Under the pieces are notes generated by a model that was not told the origin of the DNA, ran no database searches, and saw nothing but the letters and a program-made list of their open reading frames with translations. DNA of 64,000 nucleotides, from contig JQKK01000007.1 of assembly GCA_000746015.1 (NCBI GenBank), positions 1 through 64,000 of the forward strand, written 5' to 3'. This DNA is from Lachnospiraceae bacterium MA2020. Its GTDB lineage: Bacteria > Bacillota > Clostridia > Lachnospirales > Lachnospiraceae. Numbering within the stretch: position 1 is the first letter of the stretch; each line of letters starts with the position of its first letter. Positions 38,006 to 47,623 of this stretch are shown here, piece after piece. Position numbers and translations under genes: made by a program.

Positions 38006-40408
38006 ATGGCAGAAGCGTATAATCACAGCCAAGTTGAAGATAAGTGGACTAGGCAGTGGGCAGAGAATCCTGTCAATGTAGACGACGGGAAAAAAGAAAA
38101 ATATTACTGCCTTGATATGTTTCCATATCCATCAGGTAATGGACTGCATGTCGGACATTGGAGAGGCTATGTTATCAGTGATGTCTGGAGCCGTTATAAG
38201 CTAATGAACGGTCATTATGTGATTCACCCTATGGGATGGGATGCATTTGGACTTCCGGCTGAGAACTATGCCATTAAGATGGGCGTTCAGCCAGCAGTTT
38301 CAACTGCTGAGAATGTCCGCAATATAAAGAGACAGATCAAGCAGATCGCAGCGCTCTATGATTGGGACATGGAGCTCAATACTACGGATCCTAAGTTCTT
38401 TAAGTGGACACAGTGGATCTTTGAGCAGATGTACAAGAAAGGTCTCGCATATCAGAAGGAGATGCCTATCAACTGGTGTCCTTCATGTAAGTGTGGACTT
38501 GCAAACGAAGAAGTAGTAAACGGTAAGTGTGAGAGATGCGGCACTGAGGTTACAAAGAAGAACCTCAATCAGTGGATGCTCAAGATCACTGAGTACGCAG
38601 ACAGACTTCTTGATGATCTTGATACTCTTGACTGGCCTGAGAAGGTTAAGAAGATGCAGGCAGACTGGATCGGCCGTTCTTATGGTGCAGAGGTAGAGTT
38701 CAAAGTTGACGGAAGTGATGATGTTATCACAGTTTACACAACACGTCCTGATACACTTCACGGTGCTACATTCATGGTTCTCGCACCTGAGCATGAGCTT
38801 GCAAAGAAGCTTGCTACACCTGACAGACTTGCAGATGTAGAGAAGTACATTGCTGATGCAGCAAACAAGTCAAACGTAGACCGTATGCAGGGTAAGGAGA
38901 AGACAGGCGTATTTACCGGTTCTTACGCTATCAACCCTCTTAACGGCAACAAGACACCTATCTGGCTTTCAGATTACGTTCTTGCTGACTACGGTACAGG
39001 TGCTATCATGTGCGTACCTGCTCATGATGACAGAGACTTCGCATTTGCAAAGAAGTTTGATCTTCCTATCGTACAGGTTATCGCAAAAGACGGTAAAGAG
39101 ATCGAAGATATGCAGGAAGCATATACAGATGCTGTCGGCACAATGATCAATTCCGGCGAGTGGAATGGCATGGAGTCAGCAGTTCTTAAGAAAGAAGCTC
39201 CTCACATGGTTGAGAAGAAAGGCTTCGGACGTGCAAAGAAGAACTACAAGCTTCGTGACTGGGTATTCTCAAGACAGAGATACTGGGGTGAGCCTATCCC
39301 AATCATCCACTGCCCATGCTGTGGAGATGTGCTTGTTCCTGAAGAGGAGCTTCCACTCATGCTTCCAGAGGTTGACCACTATGAGCCAACAGGTACAGGT
39401 GAGTCACCACTTGCAGCTATCGATGAATGGGTAAATTGCAAGTGTCCTAAGTGTGGTGGAGATGCAAAGAGAGAGACCAATACTATGCCTCAGTGGGCTG
39501 GTTCATCATGGTACTTCCTCCGCTACGTTGATGTAAATAACGATAAGGAGCTTGTAAGCAAGGAAAAGGCTGATAAGCTTTTGCCGGTTGATATGTATAT
39601 CGGTGGTGTAGAGCATGCAGTGCTTCACCTTCTTTATGCAAGATTCTGGACTAAGTTCCTTTATGATATCGGAGTAGTTGGCTTCAACGAGCCATTCAAG
39701 AAGCTCTTTAACCAGGGTATGATCACTGGTAAGAACGGTATCAAGATGAGTAAGTCAAAGGGAAATGTTATTTCTCCTGACGATCTTGTACGTGACTACG
39801 GTTGTGATTCACTTAGACTCTATGAGCTTTTTGTTGGTCCGCCAGAGCTTGATTCTGAGTGGGATGACAGAGGTATCGACGGTGTATATCGTTTCCTTTG
39901 CAGACTCTGGAATCTCGTACTCGACAATGCTGAGAAGGATGTAAAGGCTACACCAGAGCTTATCCGTATCCGTCATCAGCTTATCGATACTATCGATACA
40001 AGACTTAGCACATTCTCATTAAATACAGTTATCTCAGGTTTCATGGAGTTCAACAACAAGCTTTGCAAGCTTGACGGTGTAGACAGGGAGACACTTTCAA
40101 CATTTGTACAGCTTCTTGCTCCATTTGCACCACACATCGCTGAAGAGCTTTGGGAGAGGCTCGGACACGAGGGTTCTGTATTTGCATCAGGCTGGCCTGT
40201 AGCTGATAAGGAAGCTATGAAAGAGGATACTAAGGAAATAGCTATTCAGGTTAACGGCAAGATGAGAGGAACAATTGAAATCTCAGTAAGCGATCCTAAG
40301 GAAGCTGTAATCGCAAAGGCTAAAGAAGCTGTTGCAGATAAGCTTACAGACAATATCGTTAAAGAGATTTATGTTCCGGGCAAGATTGTAAACATTGTTT
40401 GCAAATAA
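38006..40408 (+). CDS. leuS: Leucyl-tRNA synthetase
   Basis: An 800-residue class I synthetase. The HIGH motif reads HVGH (about residues 47-50, NGLHVGHWRGY) and KMSKS is intact (GIKMSKSKGN). The CP1 editing domain has TTRPDTLHGATF and the zinc-binding cysteine set CPSCKCG...CERCG is present. It charges tRNA-Leu. The upstream gap of 100 bp has a TTGACT-like -35 but no T-box leader. Length is normal for bacterial LeuRS. Confidence 0.97.
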   Translation: MAEAYNHSQVEDKWTRQWAENPVNVDDGKKEKYYCLDMFPYPSGNGLHVGHWRGYVISDVWSRYKLMNGHYVIHPMGWDAFGLPAENYAIKMGVQPAVSTAENVRNIKRQIKQIAALYDWDMELNTTDPKFFKWTQWIFEQMYKKGLAYQKEMPINWCPSCKCGLANEEVVNGKCERCGTEVTKKNLNQWMLKITEYADRLLDDLDTLDWPEKVKKMQADWIGRSYGAEVEFKVDGSDDVITVYTTRPDTLHGATFMVLAPEHELAKKLATPDRLADVEKYIADAANKSNVDRMQGKEKTGVFTGSYAINPLNGNKTPIWLSDYVLADYGTGAIMCVPAHDDRDFAFAKKFDLPIVQVIAKDGKEIEDMQEAYTDAVGTMINSGEWNGMESAVLKKEAPHMVEKKGFGRAKKNYKLRDWVFSRQRYWGEPIPIIHCPCCGDVLVPEEELPLMLPEVDHYEPTGTGESPLAAIDEWVNCKCPKCGGDAKRETNTMPQWAGSSWYFLRYVDVNNDKELVSKEKADKLLPVDMYIGGVEHAVLHLLYARFWTKFLYDIGVVGFNEPFKKLFNQGMITGKNGIKMSKSKGNVISPDDLVRDYGCDSLRLYELFVGPPELDSEWDDRGIDGVYRFLCRLWNLVLDNAEKDVKATPELIRIRHQLIDTIDTRLSTFSLNTVISGFMEFNNKLCKLDGVDRETLSTFVQLLAPFAPHIAEELWERLGHEGSVFASGWPVADKEAMKEDTKEIAIQVNGKMRGTIEISVSDPKEAVIAKAKEAVADKLTDNIVKEIYVPGKIVNIVCK

Positions 40409-40454
40409 TTATTGCGTAATTAAATAGGATATAGTTGAGTTATTAAAGGATTTT

Positions 40455-40513
40455 TTCGGCAGGCTTTCTAAGTTTTGGCATCAGAAGGGGATAGCAGCAG
40501 TAGGTCTGCCGAA
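40455..40513 (+). promoter_or_regulatory. Leader hairpin before the L,D-transpeptidase gene
   Basis: TTCGGCAG (40455-40462) pairs perfectly with CTGCCGAA (40506-40513) around a 43-nt loop, ending 21 bp before the start codon. I do not recognise a riboswitch class in it. Confidence 0.4.
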
Positions 40514-40533
40514 AGGATGAAAGTGGGGAAAGT

Positions 40534-41460
40534 ATGAAAAACTTAATAAAGGTGGTTATCGCGATACTTACAGTTGTCACTGTATTTACTGTGCCTCTGA
40601 TCAAACCATTAAAAGGTCATGCGGAGTATACTATTACGTATGATTTTACAGGACTTGAGATACCGGAAGGCGAGAGCGCTACGTTTACAGTAGATGAGGC
40701 AACAATGCAGCTTTTCAGGACAGACGATGCGCACATCAGTACCTTCGTTTCTGCACTTGCCGGCAAATATAAGGTTGGCAATGCAGTTATCAACGAGTCA
40801 GCTGAGTTTAATTACATCAAGGCTGTTTTGAATGGCACATTGCCGGGAGGACTTCATAGAGCAAGCTATATCACAATGGCAGCTCCAAGCAGTGCACTTG
40901 CATATGGCAACGGTACATATATCGATATCAACAAGACTACTCAGACACTTACATATTTTAAGGATGGAAGTGCTGTATATTCAACACCGATAGTAACTGG
41001 AAGTGTTGCAGCAGGTCATGATACACCTAGTGGAGTATATTCCATTCAGTATAAGCAGAGAGACCGCGTGCTCAGAGGCGAGGACTATGAGTCACCTGTA
41101 AAATACTGGATGCGCTTTACAGGAAACATCGGACTTCACGATGCAAACTGGCGCTCAAGCTTTGGTGGTGAGATCTATAAGAGAAAAGGTTCTCACGGAT
41201 GTGTTAATATCCCACCTGCAAATATGCCATATCTCTATCAGGAGTGTCCTGTAGGTACAGTAGTTGTTGTACATGAAGACGAAGCACTCCTTGCACAACA
41301 GGCAGCAGAAGCAGCACAGCAGGCTGCACTCGAAGCGCTTCTTGCTCAGCAGCAGGCAGCACTTGAGGCTCTTGCAGCACAGCAGGCAGCAGAGGTTCAG
41401 GCAGCTCAGGATGGTACAGTTGTAGTTGATCAGGTTGAGCAGATTTATTCAGTTGACTAA
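40534..41460 (+). CDS. L,D-transpeptidase (YkuD) with Ala/Gln-rich tail
   Basis: A 308-residue exported protein. A signal peptide covers about 1-30 (VVIAILTVVTVFTVPLI). The YkuD domain (about 127-247) has the catalytic set His202 (IGLHDANW) and SHGC with Cys223 (GSHGCVNIP). It cross-links peptidoglycan 3-3 or attaches proteins. After residue 247 a roughly 50-residue tail of repeated ALLAQQ/AALEAL blocks probably forms a helix or coiled coil reaching into the wall. A terminator follows at 41484. Confidence 0.92.
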   Translation: MKNLIKVVIAILTVVTVFTVPLIKPLKGHAEYTITYDFTGLEIPEGESATFTVDEATMQLFRTDDAHISTFVSALAGKYKVGNAVINESAEFNYIKAVLNGTLPGGLHRASYITMAAPSSALAYGNGTYIDINKTTQTLTYFKDGSAVYSTPIVTGSVAAGHDTPSGVYSIQYKQRDRVLRGEDYESPVKYWMRFTGNIGLHDANWRSSFGGEIYKRKGSHGCVNIPPANMPYLYQECPVGTVVVVHEDEALLAQQAAEAAQQAALEALLAQQQAALEALAAQQAAEVQAAQDGTVVVDQVEQIYSVD

Positions 41461-41483
41461 CTGATATGATAAAGTAGATTCAA

Positions 41484-41520
41484 AGATGCCCTAGAGATTG
41501 TCTCTAAGGCATCTTTTTTT
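41484..41520 (+). terminator. Intrinsic terminator
   Basis: AGATGCC-TAGAGA / TCTCTA-GGCATCT followed by seven T. Confidence 0.92.
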
Positions 41521-41608
41521 CGTCCTTTCTACCATTGAAATTACTCTTTGTGAAGACTATCATGGTATACATATTGCATTGAAAAAGATCTAGAAAGAAG
41601 GAACGAAA

Positions 41609-41980
41609 ATGAAATACCTGAAGCAATTTGGAATCATACTTGCAATCTCCTTTGCAGGCGAATTACTCAACAAAATCTTACCCTTGCCAATTCCTGCAAG
41701 CATATATGGTCTGGTAATACTATTTGCTTTGCTGCATTTTGGCATTTTGAAGGTAGATCATGTAAAAGAGACATCAACATTTTTGATAGAGATAATGCCT
41801 CTTATGTTTATCCCGGCTGCTGTCGGACTTTTAGAGTCATGGGGCATTATTAAAAATAATGTAGTTCCATATATCGTGATGACAGTCGTTTCGACCATAG
41901 TAGTAATGGCCGTATCCGGAATAGTCACCCAGCTTGTAAGTAAATCAGGATGTAAGACAGAAAGAAGGGAACAGGCATAA
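41609..41980 (+). CDS. lrgA: LrgA/CidA-family membrane protein
   Basis: A 123-residue protein with four membrane helices (e.g. PIPASIYGLVILFALLHFGI, PLMFIPAAVGLLESW). CidA/LrgA proteins are holin-like membrane proteins tied to murein hydrolase control, overflow metabolism and pyruvate uptake. The stop overlaps the lrgB start (TAATG), so the pair is translationally coupled. No LytSR regulator is nearby. Confidence 0.9.
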   Translation: MKYLKQFGIILAISFAGELLNKILPLPIPASIYGLVILFALLHFGILKVDHVKETSTFLIEIMPLMFIPAAVGLLESWGIIKNNVVPYIVMTVVSTIVVMAVSGIVTQLVSKSGCKTERREQA

Positions 41981-42672
41981 TGAACGAGATGTTTGAAAAC
42001 GCGGTATTTTTTGGAGTAACTATAAGTCTTTGCGCATATGGACTTGGGCTTATTATGCAGAAAAAATTTAAGATAGCAGTATTTAATCCATTGCTTATTT
42101 CGATAATTATCACAATGCTAGTGCTTAAAGTCGGAAATATCAGCTATGATAAATATAATGAAGGAGCTAAATATTTAAGTTATTTTCTTACTCCTGCTAC
42201 AGTTTGTCTGGCAGTGCCTCTTTATGAGAAAATAGAGCTCTTAAAGTCAAACTGGAAGGCGATAATCGCAGGTATAGTTTCCGGCGTTATCACAAGTCTT
42301 GGAAGTATCCTTGCAATGGCAGCATTTTTTGGGCTTGACCATAAAGAATATGTCACATTTCTACCAAAGTCTATCACGACAGCTATAGGCATGGGAGTGG
42401 CAGAGGAGCTTGGAGGATATGTAACTTTAACCGTAGCTGTTATAATTGTTACAGGAATCTTTGGAAATGTCTTCGCATCTGCAATCTGCAAGATCTTTAA
42501 GATAACTGATCCGATAGCTGTTGGTATCGCTATAGGAACTGCATCACATGCAGTAGGAACAGCACGTGCAATGGAGATAGGCGAGACAGAGGGCGCAATG
42601 AGCAGCCTGTCAATAGCTGTAGCAGGTCTGATAACAGTTGTGGGCGCATCGATATTTGCTAATTTTATGTAA
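41980..42672 (+). CDS. lrgB: LrgB-family membrane protein
   Basis: A 230-residue partner of LrgA with about seven membrane helices and the family stretch [18 protein letters not shown], then [18 protein letters not shown]. Together they form the antiholin/pyruvate-transport-type LrgAB unit. A terminator follows at 42694. Confidence 0.93.
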   Translation: MNEMFENAVFFGVTISLCAYGLGLIMQKKFKIAVFNPLLISIIITMLVLKVGNISYDKYNEGAKYLSYFLTPATVCLAVPLYEKIELLKSNWKAIIAGIVSGVITSLGSILAMAAFFGLDHKEYVTFLPKSITTAIGMGVAEELGGYVTLTVAVIIVTGIFGNVFASAICKIFKITDPIAVGIAIGTASHAVGTARAMEIGETEGAMSSLSIAVAGLITVVGASIFANFM

Positions 42673-42693
42673 GATATATGATTTCTATTTTGG

Positions 42694-42720
42694 GCACCGT
42701 AGTATTGCGGTGCTTTTTTT
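42694..42720 (+). terminator. Intrinsic terminator of lrgAB
   Basis: GCACCG, loop, CGGTGC, seven T. Confidence 0.92.
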
Positions 42721-42835
42721 CATATTTTTTACCATATTTTGTCGGGTTGTTTTTATATAGTATAAAGGATACTATAAGAAAGAATAATTGCATCCTATAG
42801 ATTAAACACAATTAAATATGGTAAAAGGTAATATT

Positions 42836-44173
42836 ATGAGAAACAACAACACAGACATGACAACAGGAAATACAGTACGACATATCATTATGTTTGCACT
42901 CCCGGCACTTATAGGAAATATCTTTCAACAGATATATAATATTGCTGACTCTATCATAGTAGGGCGTTTTGTTGGATCGAGTGCTTTAGCGGCTGTTGGA
43001 GCCTCGTCATCTATAACGTTCTTATTTTTTGCTCTATGTAATGGTATAGGAAATGGCGGAGGTGTCATAGTTTCTCAGTTCTTTGGCGCCCACAAAGACG
43101 ATAAAGTGAAGAATTGCATAGTAAATACCGGATTTATCATGATAATAGTTCCGGTTTTGTTTGGAATCATAGGATTTATTTCAGCGCCAGCCGCACTTAA
43201 GCTGCTGGATACCCCTTTAGAGATACTGGCAGATTCTACGCTTTACGTACGTTATATGTGCGTAGGTCTGCTTTTTGTGTCTATGTATAACTATATGGCT
43301 GCAATGCTGAGGGCATTGGGAGATTCAAAATCGCCGCTTTACTTTTTGATACTTTCGACGATAATAAATGTCTTTCTTGATATCATGCTTGTCTACAATT
43401 TCCACATGGGAATAGCCGGAGCTGCTGTTGCGACAATAGTTTCACAGTCTATCGCGGCGGTGAGCTGCGGGATATATGCGTATAGGATCAATCCGTACTT
43501 CAGACTGAGAAAAAGAGACTTTGTGCTGAGCTTAAAGATGGCTTTATCCATTATAAGGCTCGGAGTACCTATGTCACTTCAGTTTGCGCTTATCGCAATA
43601 TCGGCAATGGCAGTACAGAGGATAGTTAATTCCTACGGTACTACGGTCGTTGCAGCTTTTACGGCGACAGGCAGGATAGAGCAGCTTATACATCAGCCTT
43701 ATACTACGCTGGGAGCATCTCTTGCGACATATTGCGGACAGAATTATGGAGCAAAGAAATACGACAGAGTGTATCTTGGGTATAAAAAAGGACTGCTCAT
43801 AATGCTTTGCATTACAGCAGTCATGGTATTTGTTATGCAATTGTTTGGTGGACCTATAACCAGTCTTTTTGTATCGGATAGCGAGGTCATTGCGATTAGT
43901 GCTTTAGGACTGAGGATCACAAGCCTGTTTTACGTCGCTCTAGGTATAATATACGTAGTAAGAGGGGTTCTAACGGGCATAGGAGACGCTTTTTTCGCAC
44001 TATTCAATGGAATAGTGGAAGTGATCGGTCGTTTTACCTTACCGCTAATAATAACACAATACCTTGGAATGGGAGCAACCGGAGTATGGTTAGCCACAGG
44101 CTTTGTGTGGATCCTCAGTGCAGTCGCAGCATGGTTAAGATATAAATTTCATTTTGGCCATCTATTTAACTAG
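42836..44173 (+). CDS. MATE-family multidrug efflux transporter
   Basis: A 445-residue transporter with twelve membrane helices. Typical MATE segments: FALPALIGNIFQQIYNIADS near the start, GNGGGVIVSQFFGA, and GASLATYCGQNYGAKKYDR in the second half. It exports cationic compounds in exchange for Na+ or H+. The start at 42836 is preferred (AAAGG seven bases upstream) over an ATG at 42818 without a ribosome site. A second MATE gene lies at 62103. Confidence 0.93.
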   Translation: MRNNNTDMTTGNTVRHIIMFALPALIGNIFQQIYNIADSIIVGRFVGSSALAAVGASSSITFLFFALCNGIGNGGGVIVSQFFGAHKDDKVKNCIVNTGFIMIIVPVLFGIIGFISAPAALKLLDTPLEILADSTLYVRYMCVGLLFVSMYNYMAAMLRALGDSKSPLYFLILSTIINVFLDIMLVYNFHMGIAGAAVATIVSQSIAAVSCGIYAYRINPYFRLRKRDFVLSLKMALSIIRLGVPMSLQFALIAISAMAVQRIVNSYGTTVVAAFTATGRIEQLIHQPYTTLGASLATYCGQNYGAKKYDRVYLGYKKGLLIMLCITAVMVFVMQLFGGPITSLFVSDSEVIAISALGLRITSLFYVALGIIYVVRGVLTGIGDAFFALFNGIVEVIGRFTLPLIITQYLGMGATGVWLATGFVWILSAVAAWLRYKFHFGHLFN

Positions 44174-44576
44174 CTTAATATCGATTATGCTGCTTTAATG
44201 AAAGTGATGATAATATAGTCAGGGTAATAAAGTTAATTTCTAGTTCGTAAGCAATCAGGTTTTTGACTTCTTACCCTGACATTCATTATATCGGACATTT
44301 TTCTGAAAAAATAATAGTTTCAATGAAACACTTTGTGGAAACATTTGGTTTCTAAACACTTATGTAATTAAATGTAAAATATGTTAAGAATATTTGGCAG
44401 GTGGACTAATATAAATGCATAGAATTGTACAAAATAACCGATGTATTCTATAAAAAACACGTATTATATAGAAGATATATACATATCTGATGTATAATTA
44501 TGATTAAGTGATGATAATTGCGACTTATTATATACTTGATCTGCAGGCACACATAACATTTTGCCAGGAGGTGTCC
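44174..44576. other. Non-coding gap with one long-range inverted repeat
   Basis: GTCAGGGTAA (44218-44227) and TTACCCTGAC (44271-44280) are perfect complements 43 nt apart and may form the MATE gene's 3' hairpin. The rest is AT-rich, with ACCGATGT near 44437 that resembles half of a motility promoter but lacks a TAAA box at the right distance. No gene is seen. Confidence 0.5.
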
Positions 44577-46592
44577 ATGTCCAAGAATAAGAAATCCGAT
44601 ATCACTTTTTTTAACAGCGTAAAACCTAGATTGATCGCAGTAATGATGCTTATCTGTATTGTGCCGTTGCTTGTTTCTTTGACTATAAGTTACAGAAGCT
44701 CTATGAATCAGGCGATTAAAGATGCTCAGATAAAGGGATCACAGCAGGCAGAAATCGTTCAGAATGAATTTTTGGCGATATTTATCCAAAATGTACGTAT
44801 GATGGAGTCTATCTCACACAGTAAGCAGGTCAAGGAGCTTCTGCTTGATCCGCAGCCGGGAGAGATAGAGGCAGTTCAGAAGTATCTTATTACACTAAAT
44901 GATCACCTTGGTGATGGCAATGACATTATTGTTGAAGATGCTACCGGTCAGCAGATCGTCAGAACATCGGGAAATCTTGTAAACGTAGGAGATCGTGATT
45001 TCTTTAAAGAGGCGATGACAGGCAAGGAAGTCATATCTGATGTACTTATCTCAAGGGCAACCGGACTTAAGGTTGTCATACTTGCCATCCCTATCAAAGA
45101 CAAAGAAGATAATGAAGTTATAGGTGTTGTTCAGAAATCCTATGATCTTTCATTCCTTCACGAATTCCTGGCGGGAACAGCAGATGCATCTGAAGGCGAA
45201 GAGTCATTTATCGTTGATAAGAAGGGTGATCTTATAGCTCATTCCGGCTATGAAATAAAACCGGATGATGAAGCGCAAAATTTTGGAAGCTCTAAATTTA
45301 TGACTGAAGGCAAAGACAGTGGAATGTATATTGGAAACCATGCTAATGGTAAGCAGATTATAGGCTATAAGAAAGATTCTCAGACGGGATGGACAGTTGT
45401 AACCTCATTTGATTTTGATAAAACAATAAGCTCTGCACGAAATAGTGCGATATCAACTGTTATCATAGGCGTTGTGATGCTTATTATTGCTATATTTATA
45501 TCATTCTCAATGGCAAATTCGTTTACAAATCCGCTTCATGAGCTTAACGAATGCATGAGCCAGCTTGCAGTAGGCGTTTTTAGTCCTATAGCTAAGTATA
45601 CCAGCCGTAAGGATGAATTTGGTCAGATCATAAGTAATACAAACTCCGTTATCGATAAACTTAGCGGAATAATCGACAACATAAAAGGTTCTACATCTGA
45701 GGTAAACAATTCAGCAGAGGATGTGGCTGAAACGGCAAATCAGATCTCGCAGACATCTGAAAGCGTTGCTACGGCAGTACAGGAGATCGCATCCGGTGCG
45801 ACTCAGCAGGCTGATGAGATTCAGAGTGTCACAGAAAACGTAGAAAAGATCAGTGAGGCAAATGGACAGGTTCAGCAGAATACAAGCGAATTGTCATCTC
45901 TTGCAACAGATATGCAGGATGCAAGTAAGATATCTTCTGACAATCTTGGTTCACTTCAGAAGAGCAGCGAAAAGATGAGCGACAGCATCACTCAGATCTC
46001 AGAAAAGGTTGGCGCTACAGGTGCTGCAGTTGACAATATCAACTCTAAGGTAGAGGAGATCGCTTCTATCGCTACACAGACAAATCTTCTTTCACTTAAT
46101 GCTTCTATCGAGGCAGCACGTGCGGGTGAGGCAGGTCGTGGATTTGCAGTAGTAGCAGAAGAAATCAGCCAGCTCGCTGATAATTCAAAGAATCTTGCAA
46201 GCGCTATCAGAGCAGAGATGGATGTACTCTTGTCAGAGTCCCGCTCCGCAGTTGAGATGGCAGATGCAGTACGTAAAGAGAATGAACAGCAGCAGGATAT
46301 CATTACTTCAACTGTACAGAGCGTAAAGGATATGATAGAAGATATCGCTTCAACAGCTGATAGGGTAAAGACTATCGAAAAGGCTGTGGACGGCTGTATG
46401 AGTGCGAATGATGTAGTTGCTGAGGCAATGACAAATCTGTCAGCTGTCAGTGAGGAAAATGCTGCTTCATCGCAGACTACGGGAGCAGCTGTTGAGGAAC
46501 TTTCCGCAACAGTTACTACTCTTGCAAGCTCTGCTGACTCGTTAAAGGGAATAGCTGAAAAACTCAGTGAAGACATGTCGTTCTTCAAGTGA
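44577..46592 (+). CDS. Methyl-accepting chemotaxis protein (dCache type)
   Basis: A 671-residue chemoreceptor closely similar in plan to the one at 28549: membrane helix (about 17-40), dCache sensor (about 42-285, [20 protein letters not shown]), second helix (about 300-325), HAMP and signalling domain with [20 protein letters not shown]. The C-terminal ending (EDMSFFK) also matches that of 28549 (SDMEFFK). The two are probably paralogues with different ligands. The start is ATG 44577 after CCAGGAGG. Confidence 0.93.
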   Translation: MSKNKKSDITFFNSVKPRLIAVMMLICIVPLLVSLTISYRSSMNQAIKDAQIKGSQQAEIVQNEFLAIFIQNVRMMESISHSKQVKELLLDPQPGEIEAVQKYLITLNDHLGDGNDIIVEDATGQQIVRTSGNLVNVGDRDFFKEAMTGKEVISDVLISRATGLKVVILAIPIKDKEDNEVIGVVQKSYDLSFLHEFLAGTADASEGEESFIVDKKGDLIAHSGYEIKPDDEAQNFGSSKFMTEGKDSGMYIGNHANGKQIIGYKKDSQTGWTVVTSFDFDKTISSARNSAISTVIIGVVMLIIAIFISFSMANSFTNPLHELNECMSQLAVGVFSPIAKYTSRKDEFGQIISNTNSVIDKLSGIIDNIKGSTSEVNNSAEDVAETANQISQTSESVATAVQEIASGATQQADEIQSVTENVEKISEANGQVQQNTSELSSLATDMQDASKISSDNLGSLQKSSEKMSDSITQISEKVGATGAAVDNINSKVEEIASIATQTNLLSLNASIEAARAGEAGRGFAVVAEEISQLADNSKNLASAIRAEMDVLLSESRSAVEMADAVRKENEQQQDIITSTVQSVKDMIEDIASTADRVKTIEKAVDGCMSANDVVAEAMTNLSAVSEENAASSQTTGAAVEELSATVTTLASSADSLKGIAEKLSEDMSFFK

Positions 46593-46729
46593 TAAAATAA
46601 TTTCGGGGTCAAAGTGTAAATGCTTTGGCCCTGATATCATGTAGGTGATAATTTTTCACCTATTTCGATATATTCTAAATGAAATATAGTGTACTCTGTT
46701 TTCAAACAAACACTAGAAGGAGCAATCTA

Positions 46730-47521
46730 ATGAACATTGAAGACAGATACATTGACGAAGGCTATAGACTTGTCTGGCATGATGAGTTTGACGGAGAAAA
46801 CTTAAATACTGATGACTGGAATGTCGAGGAGCATGAGAGCGGCTGGGTAAATGCTGAGCTGCAGAGCTATCCACCTCTTGAAAACGGAAATATCAAGCTT
46901 AAAGACAGCATGCTTGTGATCAAGCCCCATATAGAAAGAGTAAATACTGATGGAACACGCCAGATCACTTCCGGACGTATATCAACGCAGGGCAAGCATG
47001 ATTTTACATATGGACGCTTTGAGGCACGTGCAAAGGTGCCAAAGGGAAAGGGCTACCTGCCGGCATTTTGGCTCATGGCAACAGATGAGGATAAGCATGG
47101 TCAGTGGCCGAAGTGCGGTGAGATAGATATCATGGAAGTGATGGGACACGATACTTCTGCCTCATATCACACGATACACTATGGCTACGATATGGGCAGC
47201 GGTCATAGAGAGAGTCAAGGGGCTAAGCAGCTTTCAGACGACGCATTTTCAGAAGAGTTTCATGTTTTCAGACTTGACTGGGAAGAGGGAAAGCTCACCT
47301 GGTTTGTTGATGATGAAGAAGTGTACTCAACAAGCGAGTGGTATGCCGGAACAGATGCCGAGCATGTATATCCATATCCGGCTCCATTTAACCATGATTT
47401 CTATGTCATCTTAAATCTTGCAGTAGGTGGAAGCTGGGTAGGCTACCCGGATGAAGAAGTCTACGTGCATATGGAAGAAGACAGTTTTGAGATAGATTAC
47501 GTGAGAGTATATCAGAAATAA
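46730..47521 (+). CDS. GH16 beta-glucanase without a signal peptide
   Basis: A 263-residue family 16 glycoside hydrolase. The catalytic motif ExDxxE is GEIDIMEVMG with Glu131, Asp133 and Glu136; GYLPAFWLM, the FEARAKVPKGKG segment and NLAVGGSW are also typical of laminarinase/lichenase-type members. Acts on beta-1,3 or mixed-linkage glucans. No signal peptide, anchor or binding module is present from the ATG at 46730 (AGAAGGAG upstream), so it probably works inside the cell on imported oligosaccharides, or uses an unrecognised export route. Confidence 0.92.
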   Translation: MNIEDRYIDEGYRLVWHDEFDGENLNTDDWNVEEHESGWVNAELQSYPPLENGNIKLKDSMLVIKPHIERVNTDGTRQITSGRISTQGKHDFTYGRFEARAKVPKGKGYLPAFWLMATDEDKHGQWPKCGEIDIMEVMGHDTSASYHTIHYGYDMGSGHRESQGAKQLSDDAFSEEFHVFRLDWEEGKLTWFVDDEEVYSTSEWYAGTDAEHVYPYPAPFNHDFYVILNLAVGGSWVGYPDEEVYVHMEEDSFEIDYVRVYQK

Positions 47522-47528
47522 AGATTTT

Positions 47529-47560
47529 ACACCCTTTCTGCTTGACAGGAAGGGTGTTTT
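47529..47560 (+). terminator. Intrinsic terminator
   Basis: ACACCCTTTCTG, loop, CAGGAAGGGTGT, then TTTT. Confidence 0.9.
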
Positions 47561-47569
47561 GCTGTAATA

Positions 47570-47609
47570 TGAAAATCGTTTTCAGATTGAAATTGGAAAT
47601 GATTTTCAT
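47570..47609 (+). promoter_or_regulatory. Two Fur-family-like operators
   Basis: TGAAAATCGTTTTCA (47570-47584) is a perfect 7-1-7 inverted repeat. GGAAATGATTTTCAT (47595-47609) is a second, imperfect copy. Both resemble Fur/Zur/PerR boxes and sit just before a metal-binding lipoprotein gene, so metal-dependent repression is likely. Confidence 0.65.
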
Positions 47610-47623
47610 ATTGGAGGTTGAAG

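Noticed and set aside
40455-40513. Riboswitch before the YkuD gene
   Set aside because: Only one 8-bp stem is visible and none of the conserved cores of cyclic-di-GMP, cyclic-di-AMP or preQ1 classes.
44412-44444. Sigma-D promoter for the second chemoreceptor
   Set aside because: TAAA and ACCGATGT are 21 bp apart, too far for a sigma-D promoter.
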